Shown: piece after piece, positions 33,979-43,386 of the stretch
Numbering within the stretch: position 1 is the first letter of the stretch
Layout: each line of letters opens with the position of its first letter
Source: JACKBK01 sp963707275
GTDB taxonomy: Bacteria > Chloroflexota > Anaerolineae > JAAEKA01
NCBI GenBank assembly: GCA_963707275.1
Contig: CAVPPH010000012.1
Location: 1 to 64,000, forward strand
DNA: 64,000 nucleotides
Reading direction: 5' to 3'
The notes under the pieces: generated by a model
What the model was told of the DNA's origin: nothing
Databases searched by the model: none
The model's input: only the letters and a program-made list of their open reading frames with translations
Position numbers and translations under genes: made by a program

Positions 33979-34461
33979 ATGAAGTCAATTGTCTCCCTCC
34001 TCATACTCTTGGCCGTCTTGCTGCAAGCCGGCCCCGTGTGGCTTCCGCTGATCACCGTTGACAACGTGCTGTCCACGCCGACCGCCACACCGCGCCCTAC
34101 GCCCACACCGCGCGACACCCCCGTGCCATTGCCTACTCCTACCATCGCCGCCCCCTATTTCATCATTGGCCAACTCCGCTGCGATACCTCCGATGAATAC
34201 GTCCGCGTCGACAATATCGGTGGCGTTGCCGGTAGCCTCTCAGGCTGGCGCATCCAGTCCGTGGTCGTTCCGCAGACGTACTACTTCCCCGACTACGTGC
34301 TTGGTCCAGGCGCCAGCGTCTACGTCCACAGCGGCCCCGGTGCCCCGCCAACCAACGGTAACAATCTCCTGTGGACCACCTCCTACATCTGGAACAACAA
34401 CAACGACCAGGCCCAGCTCATCAATCCCAACGGCGCCGTCGTCTTCTCGAGATCCTGCTGA
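33979..34461 (+). CDS. Exported lamin-tail-domain protein (paralogue 1)
   Basis: A 160-residue intact gene. The signal peptide is MKSIVSLLILLAVLLQAGPV. A short Thr/Pro linker (TPTATPRPTPTPRDTPVP) leads to a lamin-tail-like immunoglobulin fold: IIGQLRCDTSDEYVRVDNIG, GSLSGWRIQSV, YYFPDYVLGPGASVYVHSGP, then LLWTTSYIWNNNNDQAQLIN and VVFSRSC. The V-x-I/V-x-N-x-G and L-x-G-W pattern with a closing N-x-x-D-x-A-x-L strand is the LTD hallmark. LTD modules in bacteria are extracellular and often attach to nucleases or adhesins; here the protein is little else. Confidence 0.75.
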   Translation: MKSIVSLLILLAVLLQAGPVWLPLITVDNVLSTPTATPRPTPTPRDTPVPLPTPTIAAPYFIIGQLRCDTSDEYVRVDNIGGVAGSLSGWRIQSVVVPQTYYFPDYVLGPGASVYVHSGPGAPPTNGNNLLWTTSYIWNNNNDQAQLINPNGAVVFSRSC

Positions 34462-34534
34462 AATGTGATGACCGTTCGCAGGAGCCTGTTCGCCGTCTTT
34501 CTCTGATGGCAGCCGTTCTCTTGATAACCGAAAC

Positions 34535-35245
34535 ATGAAACACATAAACTTCCTTTCGATATTCCTGGCCATCCTGCTGCAAGGTGGCACAATTTGGCTC
34601 CCCTTGATCATCGCCGATAACACGTTGCCGCTGGCCACACCGACGCCCACCGCCACGATTACCCCAACACCCACCTGGACGCCAACCGTGACACCGACAC
34701 CAACAGCCACAGCGACACCAACATCAACGCCGACATCCACGGCCACATGGACACCCACAGCTACCGCTACCGCTACCGCCACGAGGACACCCACGGCCAC
34801 AGCGACGCCAACCACAACGGCGACACCGACGTCATCGCCTACCGCCACTCCGACCTCAACGCCTGGCCCGACACCAACCCCCCTACGGGCGATATACGTC
34901 ATCAGCGATCTGCGGTGTGGCGGATTGGACGAACATGTCTCTATCACCAACATAGGCCCTGTTTTCGGCAACCTGTCTGGCTATCAAATCAGGGAGAGCA
35001 TCGTCGGTTACGTCTATCAATTTTTCAACCACCCGCTCCCAGCCGGTGCCACCGCCAACATTTATAGTGGAGTTGGTCACCCAATTCTTGGCGAGTACGA
35101 CGCTTATTGGACCAACCTCTTTATTTGGAACCACGAAGGCGACGTGGCCCGGCTCTATACTCCCGGCGGCATCCTAGTCTCACAGCTTCCATGTCAGTGG
35201 GGCAATCCCAATCACGACAGCAAGGCGACCAGGCCCAGCTCATGA
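34535..35245 (+). CDS. Exported lamin-tail-domain protein (paralogue 2) with long Thr/Pro linker
   Basis: It has the same architecture as the preceding gene, with a near-identical signal peptide style (MKHINFLSIFLAILLQGGTI followed by WLPLI). The linker is expanded to about 90 residues of ATPTPT-type repeat. The LTD reads VISDLRCGGLDEHVSITNIG, GNLSGYQIRE, LPAGATANIYSGVGHPI and IWNHEGDVARLYTPGG. The end (QLPCQWGNPNHDSKATRPSS) diverges from the family and runs into a scrap of a third LTD tail. The pair probably arose by tandem duplication. Confidence 0.7.
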   Translation: MKHINFLSIFLAILLQGGTIWLPLIIADNTLPLATPTPTATITPTPTWTPTVTPTPTATATPTSTPTSTATWTPTATATATATRTPTATATPTTTATPTSSPTATPTSTPGPTPTPLRAIYVISDLRCGGLDEHVSITNIGPVFGNLSGYQIRESIVGYVYQFFNHPLPAGATANIYSGVGHPILGEYDAYWTNLFIWNHEGDVARLYTPGGILVSQLPCQWGNPNHDSKATRPSS

Positions 35246-35283
35246 CATCCGGCGGGGTCGTTGTCTCGCAGAGATCCTGCTGA
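35224..35283 (+). pseudogene. Scrap of a third lamin-tail-domain C-terminus
   Basis: In the next frame this reads DQAQLMTSGGVVVSQRSC and stop, matching DQAQLINPNGAVVFSRSC of paralogue 1. It is a leftover end of a duplicated copy, overlapping the last codons of paralogue 2. Confidence 0.5.
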
Positions 35284-35692
35284 TCTCCCATCACTTCTCA
35301 CACATACCATTCAGCGCCTGCTGTGAATGGATTTCTACGCGCAACATTTTCCCTTCCCAGTAACCTTTTCGTTTCCCCAGCGTCCTGATTCTCAGCAACT
35401 GTTAAGAACGGGAAGTCCCGCGATCCAGAGAAGAAGTCTCGGCCGATCGGCCCAAACTCGCAACAGTGCGCCCCTGCCGGCGCTGATTTTATGTTGCCTT
35501 CGCGGATTGCGCATTACGCTTCATTCACACCATCGATGGACGGAACGGGATCGCCATGTGATGCAAGGGAAGGAAACATGCCTATGGATGGAAAGTGCGA
35601 GGACACCGTCGACGACATCGCTGCACATCAACCCTGAGTTTGGATCGGGATACCAAGCGCCTGTTTCAGGCAAGTGTTTCAGGAGGATAACG
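35284..35692. other. Intergenic region before the Cna-B/LysM gene
   Basis: About 400 bases. The reading frame of the following gene stays open through part of it, but there is no start signal or signal peptide before 35693. No repeat or RNA gene is recognised; no clear promoter is visible. Confidence 0.3.
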
Positions 35693-37351
35693 ATGACTAC
35701 TCAAAAACGACGCAGATTGATGATCCTGGTGGCAGTGGTTGCCGCCTTGACCATGGTAATCACGTTGGCGGGCGTCAGCTTCGCCGGCGGCGACAATGGC
35801 TCCGATGAAACGGTGTGTGTGAGCGGCTACGTGATCAACCACCGTGAACAGCCCGTCGACGGCACCGAGTTCACGCCGCAGTTGAAGGTCTACGCGATCG
35901 GCGTGCCTTCCACCTACGACGCCACCCAACTGCCCGACATGGCTGCGGAGATCAGTTCCATAGACCAGCTCGACACGCTGAGCAGCGGCGCCGACACGGC
36001 CAATTCTACCGGCATCGTCGTCACCACCGCCGACGTGGACGAGGACGGCTACTGGAAGTTCAAGAAACTGCCGGCCGGCTACTACTACACGTTCGCCCTG
36101 CCGCTGCCGACTGACTGGGATGCTATCGTGCCAGAGACCGACCGCGGCGCGATTGCCTGGACCGGCTGGTCCGTGCTTGATGAGCAGGACGACTGCTACG
36201 ACGTCCTCTTCAAGATCCGCCGTCAGTTCGATGTCACCATCATCAAGTGGGAGGAGCTCAAGGACGGCACTGTCCAGCCCGGCGCTGACTGGGACATCAC
36301 TGCTTACCCATCGGGTGACCTCTTCGCCGTCAAGCAGGAGGAAACCACCGACGCCACCGGCACCACAGTTGTGACCCTGACTCCCGGTACCTGGCTGGTC
36401 AAGGAAACCGTCAAGAAAGACTGGATACCGGTCACACCGGCTATGGTCTGGTTGATTCTGGACCAGTACGCGCCTCCAGGCGCCACCGATCCCATCGTCT
36501 TCAAGAACCGCGAACCGGTCTGCCACGCCTCCATCACAGTGGAGAAGAACGGTCTCGGCACCGATGCCAACGGCGGCACCGTCTGGCTTGGTCCGCTGGC
36601 CGGCTGGAAGATCACCCTGGACCGCCCGGATAGCATCATGGATCCGGTTACCCTGACGACGTCCGGCTCGGGCAAGGTCACCTTCAAGGACCTGGACCCT
36701 GGCGTGTACACCGTCGAGGAGGAGGAGGTGCCCGGCTGGAAGGTCGTGAGCGACAACCCGCAAACCGTGGTCATCCAGGACTGCGAAGACGCCAGGGTCT
36801 TGTTCGAAAACAAGGAAGTCAACGGCGATCTGTCGATCAGCGGCCACAAGTACTTCCAGGCATGGGTGCCGCCCTATAAGGGTGAGACGGTCGGCATGTC
36901 GGGCTGGACAATCACGGCCACGCTGAAGGGCACCGATCCCGAGATCTTCGTGACCACCATGACCGACACGCTGGGCGAATATGAGTTCTCCCAGGCGACC
37001 CTGGAAGAAGCCGGCATGGCGATCGCCGGCGCGACCATCACGGTCTGCGAGGAAGAGCGCGACCACTGGATCCCGGTGGGCGACACCTGTGTGGACGTGA
37101 CGTTCCCCTATCCCACACCCGCGGGCTACGAGGGCGCCACGGTTAACTTCACCAACATGCAGGACCCACCGCCCGGTGCGGCCGCATCCAGCCGATACAC
37201 CAGCGGATCGCAGTACACGGTGAAGCGTGGCGACACGTTGAGCAGCATCGCGGCCCGCTTCCACACGTCCGTGTCTGAGCTGATGCGCCTGAACGCCCTC
37301 TCAAATCCGAAGGCCATCTACATTGGGCTGAGACTCGCCCTGCCCAAGTAG
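35693..37351 (+). CDS. Exported protein with SpaA/Cna-B-like repeats and a C-terminal LysM domain
   Basis: A 552-residue intact gene; ATG 35693 follows AGGAGGATAACG. A signal peptide (LMILVAVVAALTMVITLAGV) leads to about five beta-sandwich modules with prealbumin-like features: GYWKFKKLPAGYYYTFALPL, QFDVTIIKWEELKDGT, PGTWLVKETVKKDWIPV, ASITVEKNGLGTD, KVTFKDLDPGVYTVEEEEVP and LSISGHKYFQAWVPP. The last 45 residues, QYTVKRGDTLSSIAARFHTS and LNALSNPKAIYIGLRLALP, are a LysM domain that binds peptidoglycan or chitin-type glycans. There is no LPXTG sorting signal, so anchoring by LysM is inferred. Function is structural or adhesive by inference. Confidence 0.75.
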   Translation: MTTQKRRRLMILVAVVAALTMVITLAGVSFAGGDNGSDETVCVSGYVINHREQPVDGTEFTPQLKVYAIGVPSTYDATQLPDMAAEISSIDQLDTLSSGADTANSTGIVVTTADVDEDGYWKFKKLPAGYYYTFALPLPTDWDAIVPETDRGAIAWTGWSVLDEQDDCYDVLFKIRRQFDVTIIKWEELKDGTVQPGADWDITAYPSGDLFAVKQEETTDATGTTVVTLTPGTWLVKETVKKDWIPVTPAMVWLILDQYAPPGATDPIVFKNREPVCHASITVEKNGLGTDANGGTVWLGPLAGWKITLDRPDSIMDPVTLTTSGSGKVTFKDLDPGVYTVEEEEVPGWKVVSDNPQTVVIQDCEDARVLFENKEVNGDLSISGHKYFQAWVPPYKGETVGMSGWTITATLKGTDPEIFVTTMTDTLGEYEFSQATLEEAGMAIAGATITVCEEERDHWIPVGDTCVDVTFPYPTPAGYEGATVNFTNMQDPPPGAAASSRYTSGSQYTVKRGDTLSSIAARFHTSVSELMRLNALSNPKAIYIGLRLALPK

Positions 37352-37384
37352 TTCAACATCGCAGGCAGTTAGCCGGTACCCATG

Positions 37385-37430
37385 CAGCCCGGGTCGGGGA
37401 CAACCTCGATCCGGGCTGTTCTCGCTGTTT
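37385..37430 (+). terminator. Terminator of the Cna-B/LysM gene
   Basis: CAGCCCGG and CCGGGCTG enclose TCGGGG/CCTCGA around ACAA, a near-continuous 14-base-pair stem, then TTCTCGCTGTTT. Confidence 0.7.
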
Positions 37431-37496
37431 GACAACGCCTCGTTGCCGCCGTAATCATCGACGATAGGCGGAAACGAAAGAGCGCAACGAATCACG

Positions 37497-37541
37497 CAAT
37501 GGTTGGATGCGCTGGGCCGCGAGATCGACGCGCAACGGTAA
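37497..37541 (+). pseudogene. Remnant of a Phd-type antitoxin C-terminus
   Basis: It reads QWLDALGREIDAQR and stop, nearly identical to RLDALGREIDAQW of the intact antitoxin at 37821. It is a scrap of a duplicated antitoxin gene. Confidence 0.5.
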
Positions 37542-37638
37542 AGATCTTCGCCCGCAAACGTGGCAAAGGATCTGACCGCAGCAGCATGCAGCAAAGCTGC
37601 GTCGTGAAGTCCCACCATCCCGCCGGCCTCCTGAATGA

Positions 37639-37746
37639 CTACTTCGTGGATGGCTGCGAACCTGGCGTGGCGGCTTCCCGGTCAAGGCGGTGTTGCTGGA
37701 TCGCCTGGCTCAGACCATCGGGAAGGTCAATCGTCATGTTTGTCAT
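37639..37746 (-). pseudogene. Possible antitoxin N-terminal fragment
   Basis: MTNMTIDLPDGLSQAIQQHR then LDREAA and a stop after 35 residues. The start resembles small ribbon-helix-helix antitoxins. Too short to assign. The surrounding 37352-37820 gap holds otherwise only the terminator and the Phd remnant. Confidence 0.25.
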
Positions 37747-37820
37747 CTTCTTGCCACCGTCCCTGGTTGGTGTCAATATGTAGCCACAATTCGAGCTACA
37801 TAGCTAAGGAGTGTACGCAA

Positions 37821-38108
37821 ATGACAGAAACAGTAGGAGTGCGAAAACTGAGAAACGACGCGTCCGAGATCATCCGCACCGTGCGCGAAGAGCGGGCCGA
37901 GTACGTGGTCACCTACCGCGGCCAACCCGTGGCTGTAATCCTGCCAGTAGCGGAATCTGTGCGCCAGGTCCAGAATGACCAGGTAGTGGCTGCCACCCAG
38001 CCAGACGACGATTTCTGGGCACGGCTGGATGCGCTAGGTCGCGAGATTGACGCGCAGTGGAAAAGCGACAAAACGGCCGTGGAACTTATCTCTGAGCAAA
38101 GACGGTAG
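37821..38108 (+). CDS. Phd/YefM-type antitoxin
   Basis: A 95-residue protein; ATG 37821 with AAGGAG upstream. TETVGVRKLRNDASEIIRTV, then EEYVVTYRGQPVAVILP-like residues, is the Phd/YefM DNA-binding fold; the C-terminal half (FWARLDALGREIDAQWKSDK) is the helix that wraps the toxin. Its stop is three bases before the PIN toxin start. Such antitoxins also repress their own operon. Confidence 0.85.
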   Translation: MTETVGVRKLRNDASEIIRTVREERAEYVVTYRGQPVAVILPVAESVRQVQNDQVVAATQPDDDFWARLDALGREIDAQWKSDKTAVELISEQRR

Positions 38109-38111
38109 ATC

Positions 38112-38557
38112 ATGCCAACCAGTCCCTGTGTTGTGGATGCCAGCGTCCTGGTTGCTGCGACCCGGCCAAACGAACCGTTTCACATTAATGCCCAGGCATG
38201 TCTTCAGAAACTGATAGCGGAACGGATCACGCTATATATTCCCAATATCGCGCTTGCAGAATGGCTGCCGCGCTGTCCAGGAGTGGCGCTGAAGCCCGTC
38301 TTGCCGTACAGGTTGTCGAAGTGTATCGCGACAATATTGACTTTTCGGTAATCCCTGTGGACGATACGTTGGCTCGTGGAGCAGTTGTCATCGCAGCTTA
38401 TCAACGCATTCGAGGTTGCGATGCCGTCTACGTCGCTCTGGCGGAACAGCGGGCGGCAATTCTGATTACCCTCGACAACGAGCAACGCCTGCGAGCACCG
38501 GCGTCAGTTCTGGCGCAGACACCTGGCGAGATTCTGGCGCAGTTATACTCCACGTGA
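38112..38557 (+). CDS. PIN-domain toxin (VapC-like), one frameshift
   Basis: The N-terminus CVVDASVLVAATRPNEPFHI has the first acidic residue; ITLYIPNIALAE brings the next. After an indel near 38260 it continues AAALSRSGAEARLAVQVVEV, VIAAYQRIRGCDAVYVALAE (third acidic residue) and ILITLDNEQRLRAPA (fourth). About 148 residues, normal for VapC-type RNases. Paired with the Phd-type antitoxin just upstream. Confidence 0.8.
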
Positions 38558-38604
38558 GCAACACCCTTAACCCTGATTGATCCCACAAATCAGTCACCGC
38601 TCGA

Positions 38605-38760
38605 ATGATCGACAAGAACAAGATCGACGCCCTGCACAAAATCTGCATGGGCTTGACTGGTCATCGGATCATTTGGGCGGTCACAGGCAGTTTGGGGTTA
38701 GCTCTGCACGGAATGGTTAGTGGACGCAAAAACGCCCGCTCTACAGTTGGGGGGAAGTAG
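38605..38760 (+). pseudogene. N-terminal fragment of a nucleotidyltransferase-like gene
   Basis: MIDKNKIDALHKICMGLTGH then RIIWAVTGSLGLALHGM resembles the start of small nucleotidyltransferases (G-S-x-A/G loop), but the Asp-x-Asp segment never follows and a stop comes after 51 codons inside a hairpin. It looks like a truncated gene. Confidence 0.35.
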
Positions 38761-38778
38761 ACTGCAGAGAGGGCGTTT
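38730..38778 (-). terminator. Terminator downstream of mazG
   Basis: AAACGCCC/GGGCGTTT, CTCT/AGAG and CAGT/ACTG make an interrupted 16-base-pair stem; on the - strand it is followed by TTTTTGC, about 45 bases after the mazG stop. Confidence 0.65.
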
Positions 38779-38825
38779 GTGATTACAGCATACCACATTT
38801 CAACCGATTTGCACAGTATTTCTGC

Positions 38826-40149
38826 TCATTTTCCAACTTCTACCGTCGCCGCCACCTGCTCGCATACCTCGCGCAGCGCAGTTTCCGCGTCGATGCCGCC
38901 TGCCTGAGCCTCGGTGACCAGATCCCACAACTGCCGGCCCAGGGGATTGGCCCCGTCCAGCGCAGGTTCCAGCCCGGCCCTTGCCAGCCGGCTCTGATAC
39001 TTGCCGGCCAGCATCAACGCCGGCAACGCCCGCGGCACACTGTCCAACACGCCATTCCCCTGCTTTCCCACCTTTCCTTCCCTTCCCTCTTTTTCCACCT
39101 CCTTGATCGCCGCCCAGTTGCTCAGCACCTCGTCTACGCTGTCCACCTCCGTGTCGCCGAAGACGTGCGGATGGCGGCGGATCAGCTTCTCGACGATCAG
39201 CGTCATCACCTGCGGCCACTGGAAGCGCTCCTCCTCCGCGCCGATCTGCGCGATCATCGTCAGCACCAGCGCGGCGTCACCCAGTTCCTCGGCCATCTTG
39301 ACATCGTCGTCCTCGTCCAGCGCCTCGACCAGCTCGTAGATCTCCTCCAGCAAGTCCTTGCGCAGCGTCTGCACCGTCTGCTCGCGGTCCCACGGACAGC
39401 CGTCGGGCGCGCGCAGATGCGCCACGATCTCCTGTAAGCGGCTATACGAAGCCAGCGGGCCGGCAGGCGGCACATAGAGCGTCGTCAGGTGATCGAACGC
39501 CGCGCTGCGGTCCAACTCATACAGCGGAACCGTCGTCAGCGCAGCCTCGCCCGGCCCGCCAGCCGCGCCGCGCAGCACCGTCACCGGATGCGTCTCAGGG
39601 AAGCTGTGCAGCAGCGTCAGCTTGACATCGCTGGCCAGCGCGCGGCTGTAACATTGGGCCAGCAGGGCCGGCCGCGAGCTATCGAAGGGCGGGGCATAAC
39701 TGGCAGCCGCGACCATCGCGTCCAGCACCTGCAAGCCGTCGCGCTCCAGCGGGTCCAGCCCCAGCGCCAGGCAGGCCGGCTCGATGAAGCTGACGCCGTG
39801 AACTACGTGCACAGGCATCCCCGCCTCCGCGGCTGCCCGCGCGGATCAGCCAGGTCGTCGCCTCGCCGACTGCCGGATCGCCCGGCACCGCGTAGACGAC
39901 ACCCTCTGGCCGGCTGCCCAGCGCGACGACCTGGCGCACGATCTCAGCGTAGACGTCGGCGAAATCGTCCGCCGCGGCGTAAACGGTATCGAAGCTGCGG
40001 ATGGTCAGGTGCGCCGGCAGCGCGGCTACGACCGGGTGCTGGTCGGTGCGCAGGTAGATTTCAGAGGCGGCTGTCAGCGCGTCCCAGGCAGCGCGTGTGA
40101 GCAGGTCAGGGTCGCCCGGACCGAGACCGACGATGGTGATGTGCGGCAA
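38826..40149 (-). CDS. mazG: Tetrapyrrole-methylase / MazG fusion protein
   Basis: The fused layout seen in YabN-type proteins. The N-terminal methylase-like domain reads PHITIVGLGPGDPDLLTRAA, FDTVYAAADDFADVY, VVYAVPGDPAVGEATTWLI and, after an indel near 39830, VHVVHGVSFIEPACLALGLD. The C-terminal MazG pyrophosphatase has LRAPDGCPWDREQTVQTLRK, LLEEIYELVEALDEDDDVKM, AEELGDAALVLTMIAQI and KLIRRHPHVFGDT, with the E-x-x-E and E-x-x-D metal residues. MazG removes aberrant nucleoside triphosphates. Between the domain and its last helix a Lys/Glu/Gly stretch (EKEGREGKVGKQGNG) is encoded by a polypyrimidine tract of the window's repeat family. The start is TTG 40149. Confidence 0.85.
39055..39107. 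repeat. Polypyrimidine tract inside mazG
   Basis: An almost pure C/T run on the + strand (CTTTCCCACCTTTCC, CTTCCCTTCCCTC), like those at 41476, 49055, 49988 and 60552, but translated in frame as part of MazG on the other strand. Confidence 0.45.
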
Positions 40150-40300
40150 TGGAAAACCTCGCAAAAACGTTATGTCTAATTCAAAGCGGAACCGTCCGGG
40201 CGATGGCCGCAATTCGTCGTGTCTCATCGTCCCGGCCGCCTCCCGGAGGCTAGTATTATGCCACACGCGAAAGCGGAAATCCAATAGGGAGTGACGCTAT

Positions 40301-40329
40301 CTGACCGTTTTGAAATCCTGCGGTATACT
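40301..40329 (+). promoter_or_regulatory. Promoter of nadAB
   Basis: CTGACC at 40301-40306 and TATACT at 40324-40329 with a 17-base spacer, about 65 bases before nadA. A match of 4/6 plus 5/6. Confidence 0.5.
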
Positions 40330-40395
40330 GCGTGTCAGAACTGGCTGATGATGCGCAGGGTTTCGCTAGCCGCAAGCAAAGGAGAGTACAGGAGT

Positions 40396-41475
40396 ATGTC
40401 TGCAACACTTACCGTGACCGACCGCACCGACATGACAGTTGATGAAATCTACGAGGAACTGGTCGCCAAGCTGGGCGAATGGACACCTGAGTTCGAGCTG
40501 CGGGTGCAGGCCGAGCTGGCCTGGGAGGTCAACCAGCTCAAGGTGCAGCGCAACGCGGTGATCCTGGGCCACAACTACATGGAGCCGGCGCTGTTTCACT
40601 CAGTGCCCGACTTCGTGGGCGACTCGCTGGATCTGAGCCGCAAGGCCGCTGCCACCGACAAGGACGTGATCGTCTTCTGCGGCGTCAAGTTCATGGCCGA
40701 GACCGCGAAGATCCTCAACCCGTCGCGCACGGTGCTGCTGCCATCGCTCAAAGCCGGCTGCTCGCTGGCTGCCAGCATCACCGCAGATGACGTGCGCGCG
40801 CTGAAGGCCCGCCTGCCCGGCGTGCCGGTGGTCACCTACGTCAACACCTACGCCGACGTCAAGGCTGAAAGCGACATCTGCTGCACCAGCAGCAACGCTG
40901 CCGCGGTCGTCGAGTCGCTGGGCACCGACACCGTGATCTTCCTGCCCGACGAATATCTGGCCAGGAACGTCGCGCGCGACACCGGCAAACACATCATCTT
41001 CCCGACCCGTCTGCAAGGCGGCAACATCGCGCTGCACGACACCGATATCGACTACCAGATGGTGGGCTGGAACGGCCGCTGCGAGGTACACGAGCAGTTC
41101 ACTGTGGCCGATGTCGCCGCGGTGCGCGCTCAGTTCCCCGACGTGGTCGTCCTGGCGCACCCCGAGTGCAGCCCCGAGGTGGTGGACGCAGCCGACTTCT
41201 CCGGCAGCACCAACGCGATGACCCGCTACGTGGAGAATACGCCGGCCAGCCGCTACCTGCTGCTGACCGAGTGCGCGATGGGCGAGAACATCGCCGCAGC
41301 CAACCCGCACAAGGAGATGGTGCGGCTGTGCATGGTCCGCTGCCCGCACATGAACCAGATCACGCTGGAGATGACGCGCGACGCGCTGATGACTATGCAG
41401 TACGAGATCGACGTGCCGGTGGAAATCATGGATCGCGCCCGCCGCGCCGTCGAGCGGATGATAGCGATTGGCTGA
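40396..41475 (+). CDS. nadA: Quinolinate synthase
   Basis: NadA condenses iminoaspartate with dihydroxyacetone phosphate to quinolinate and needs a [4Fe-4S] cluster. The 359-residue gene is intact; ATG 40396 follows an AGGAG. Visible: AVILGHNYMEPALFHSVPDF, GDSLDLSRKAAATDKDVIVF, CGVKFMAETAKILNP, cluster Cys in LKAGCSLA, VTYVNTYADVKAESDICCTS, HPECSPEVV with the second Cys, and MVRCPHMNQITLE with the third. Next to nadB in the same direction, so the two steps from aspartate are co-expressed. Confidence 0.95.
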   Translation: MSATLTVTDRTDMTVDEIYEELVAKLGEWTPEFELRVQAELAWEVNQLKVQRNAVILGHNYMEPALFHSVPDFVGDSLDLSRKAAATDKDVIVFCGVKFMAETAKILNPSRTVLLPSLKAGCSLAASITADDVRALKARLPGVPVVTYVNTYADVKAESDICCTSSNAAAVVESLGTDTVIFLPDEYLARNVARDTGKHIIFPTRLQGGNIALHDTDIDYQMVGWNGRCEVHEQFTVADVAAVRAQFPDVVVLAHPECSPEVVDAADFSGSTNAMTRYVENTPASRYLLLTECAMGENIAAANPHKEMVRLCMVRCPHMNQITLEMTRDALMTMQYEIDVPVEIMDRARRAVERMIAIG

Positions 41476-41611
41476 GAGGATGAAGGAAATGAGGGAAAGA
41501 AGGGAAAGGAAGGAAACCGGAGGTCACGTTCCCCCTCATCTCCTTCCATTCCCTGGGTTCCATTCTTTTCCCTCGTTTCCCCCTTTCCCTCTTTTCCCTT
41601 CCCTCCAGGAG
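41476..41611. repeat. Polypurine/polypyrimidine fold-back between nadA and nadB
   Basis: A purine run (GAAGGAAATGAGGGAAAG...) is followed by a pyrimidine run (TTCCCTCGTTTCCCCC...) over about 135 bases, so the two halves can pair imperfectly. It shares wording such as GTTCCATTCTT with 60625. Confidence 0.55.
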
Positions 41612-41618
41612 GCGAAGC

Positions 41619-43194
41619 ATGAACGACCACGACTACCTCGAAACCGACGTCTTGATCCTCGGCAGCGGCATTGCCGGCGCGACGGCGGCGCTGGAGCTGG
41701 CCGACCGCGGCGTGCAGGTGACCGTCGCGACACGCGCCAGCCAGCTTGAGGACAGCAACACTTACTGGGCGCAGGGTGGGATCATCTACCGCGGCGACGA
41801 AGACTCGCCGCAGGCGCTGGCCGAGGATATCATCCGCGCCGGCGCCGGCCACAGCTACCCCAAAGCGGTGCAGATTCTGGCAGAGGAAGGCCCGTCCACG
41901 CTGCGCCGCATCCTGCTGGAGCGGGTGGATGTCGGCTTTGATCGCGAGGCGGACGGCGATCTGTCGCTGGCGTTGGAGGGCGGACATTCGATCCCGCGCA
42001 TCGTGCATGTCGCCGACTATACCGGCAAAGCCATCGAACTGGCGCTGGTCAAGGCGCTGCGGGCGCACCCCAACGTGACCCTGCTCACCGGCCACACCGC
42101 CGTCGATCTGCTGACGCCCTCCCACCATTCTCTCAACCGGCTGGATGTCTACGAGCGGCGTTCCTGTGTCGGCGCCTATCTGTTCGACGAGGCCAGCGGG
42201 CAGGTCAAACGCTGTCTGGCGCGCGAGACGATCCTCGCCACCGGCGGGCTGGGGCAGATCTTCCTGCGCACCACCAACCCTGCCGGCTCGCGCGGCGATG
42301 GCGTGGCGATGGCCCAGCGCGCTCAGGCACGGGTCATCAACATGGAGTTCGTCCAGTTTCACCCGACGACATTTTACCACCTCAACGCGCCCAATCTGCT
42401 GATCTCGGAAGCGGTGCGCGGCGCGGGCGCGCGGCTGGTCGATGCCGACGGCGTACCTTTCATGCAGCGCTACGCGCCGCGAGTGGCTGGACCTCGCGCC
42501 GCGCGATGTGGTCGCCCGCAGCATCCACCAGGAGATGCTGGCGCGCGACCTGAGCCACGTCTATCTCGACCTGCGCTCCTACGTGTCGCAGGACGAGATT
42601 CTACATCATTTCCCCACGATCCGCGAGAGCCTGCTGCCCTACGGGGTCGATATCGCGACCGATCTGGTGCCGGTGGTGCCGGCGGCGCACTACGCCTGCG
42701 GCGGCGTCTGGGTGGATGAGTGGGGCAGGACAACGATCCGCCACCTGTTCGCGATCGGCGAGGTCTCGTGCACCGGCGTGCACGGCGCCAACCGGCTGGC
42801 CAGCACATCGCTGCTGGAAGGTCTGGTCTGGGGCAGCCGCGCGGCGCGCTTCATCCACGAGAACCTGCCGCCCGGCCTGACCATCGACCCCGACCTGATC
42901 CCTCCTTGGCGGGACGACGGCCTCGACGCGCCTGATCCTGCGCTGATCAGCCAGGACATGAGTTCCATCAAGCACATCATGTGGAACTACGTCGGACTGG
43001 CGCGCACCACACCACGGCTGGAGCGGGCGCTGCGCGAGCTGTACCATCTGGAGACGGAGATCGAGACTTTCTACCGCCGCACGAGCCTGAGCGACGGGCT
43101 GATCGGCCTGCGCAACGCCGTGCGAACCGCGATCCTGGTCGCCTCAGCCGCCTGGCAAAACAAGAACAGCATGGGCGCACACTATCGCGAGTAG
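41619..43194 (+). CDS. nadB: L-aspartate oxidase, one frameshift
   Basis: NadB oxidises L-aspartate to iminoaspartate using FAD. The FAD site LETDVLILGSGIAGATAALE opens the protein; SQLEDSNTYWAQGGI, ETILATGGLGQIFLRTTNP, GVAMAQRAQARVINMEFVQF and HPTTFYH follow. An indel near 42478 separates this from EWLDLAPRDVVARSIHQEM, LDLRSYVSQDEILHHFPTI, PVVPAAHYACGGVWVDEWGR and TGVHGANRLASTSLLEGLVW. About 525 residues with all flavin and substrate motifs. ATG 41619 follows CCAGGAGGCGAAGC. Confidence 0.95.
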
Positions 43195-43274
43195 CATAGC
43201 GAAGCTCGAACGTTTGGGCATCCGCGATCTGGGAAGTATGCGCCAGCTAGTCTGGAAGCAAGGCAATCACGGAC

Positions 43275-43349
43275 GTCATTGCGAGCCGCTGCGGTGCGGC
43301 AATCTTTCTGAACCACCCGAGAGATTGCTTCGCCAGGCCTCGCAATGAC
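43275..43349. repeat. CATTGCGAG palindromic repeat
   Basis: GTCATTGCGAG at the left and CTCGCAATGAC at the right flank GGCAATCT/AGATTGC. The same core occurs in the MITE-like element at 22897-22973. No clear target duplication is seen here. Confidence 0.6.
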
Positions 43350-43386
43350 ACAAGAGAACTTAGTTTTCGAAGTGTAAGCTACGCGC

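Noticed and set aside
34640..34880. Short direct repeats that could be a CRISPR array
   Set aside because: They are ACACCGACACCAACA-type units that encode a Thr/Pro linker; no regular spacers and no cas genes in the window.
35666..37264. A 532-codon open frame antisense to the Cna-B/LysM gene
   Set aside because: It mirrors a real gene with signal peptide and domains; the composition (His/Asp/Val/Gly-rich) is typical of antisense reading of GC-rich coding DNA. No ribosome binding site.
41253..42524. A 423-codon open frame antisense to nadA/nadB
   Set aside because: It crosses two well-defined genes and the polypurine tract between them; no recognisable domain.
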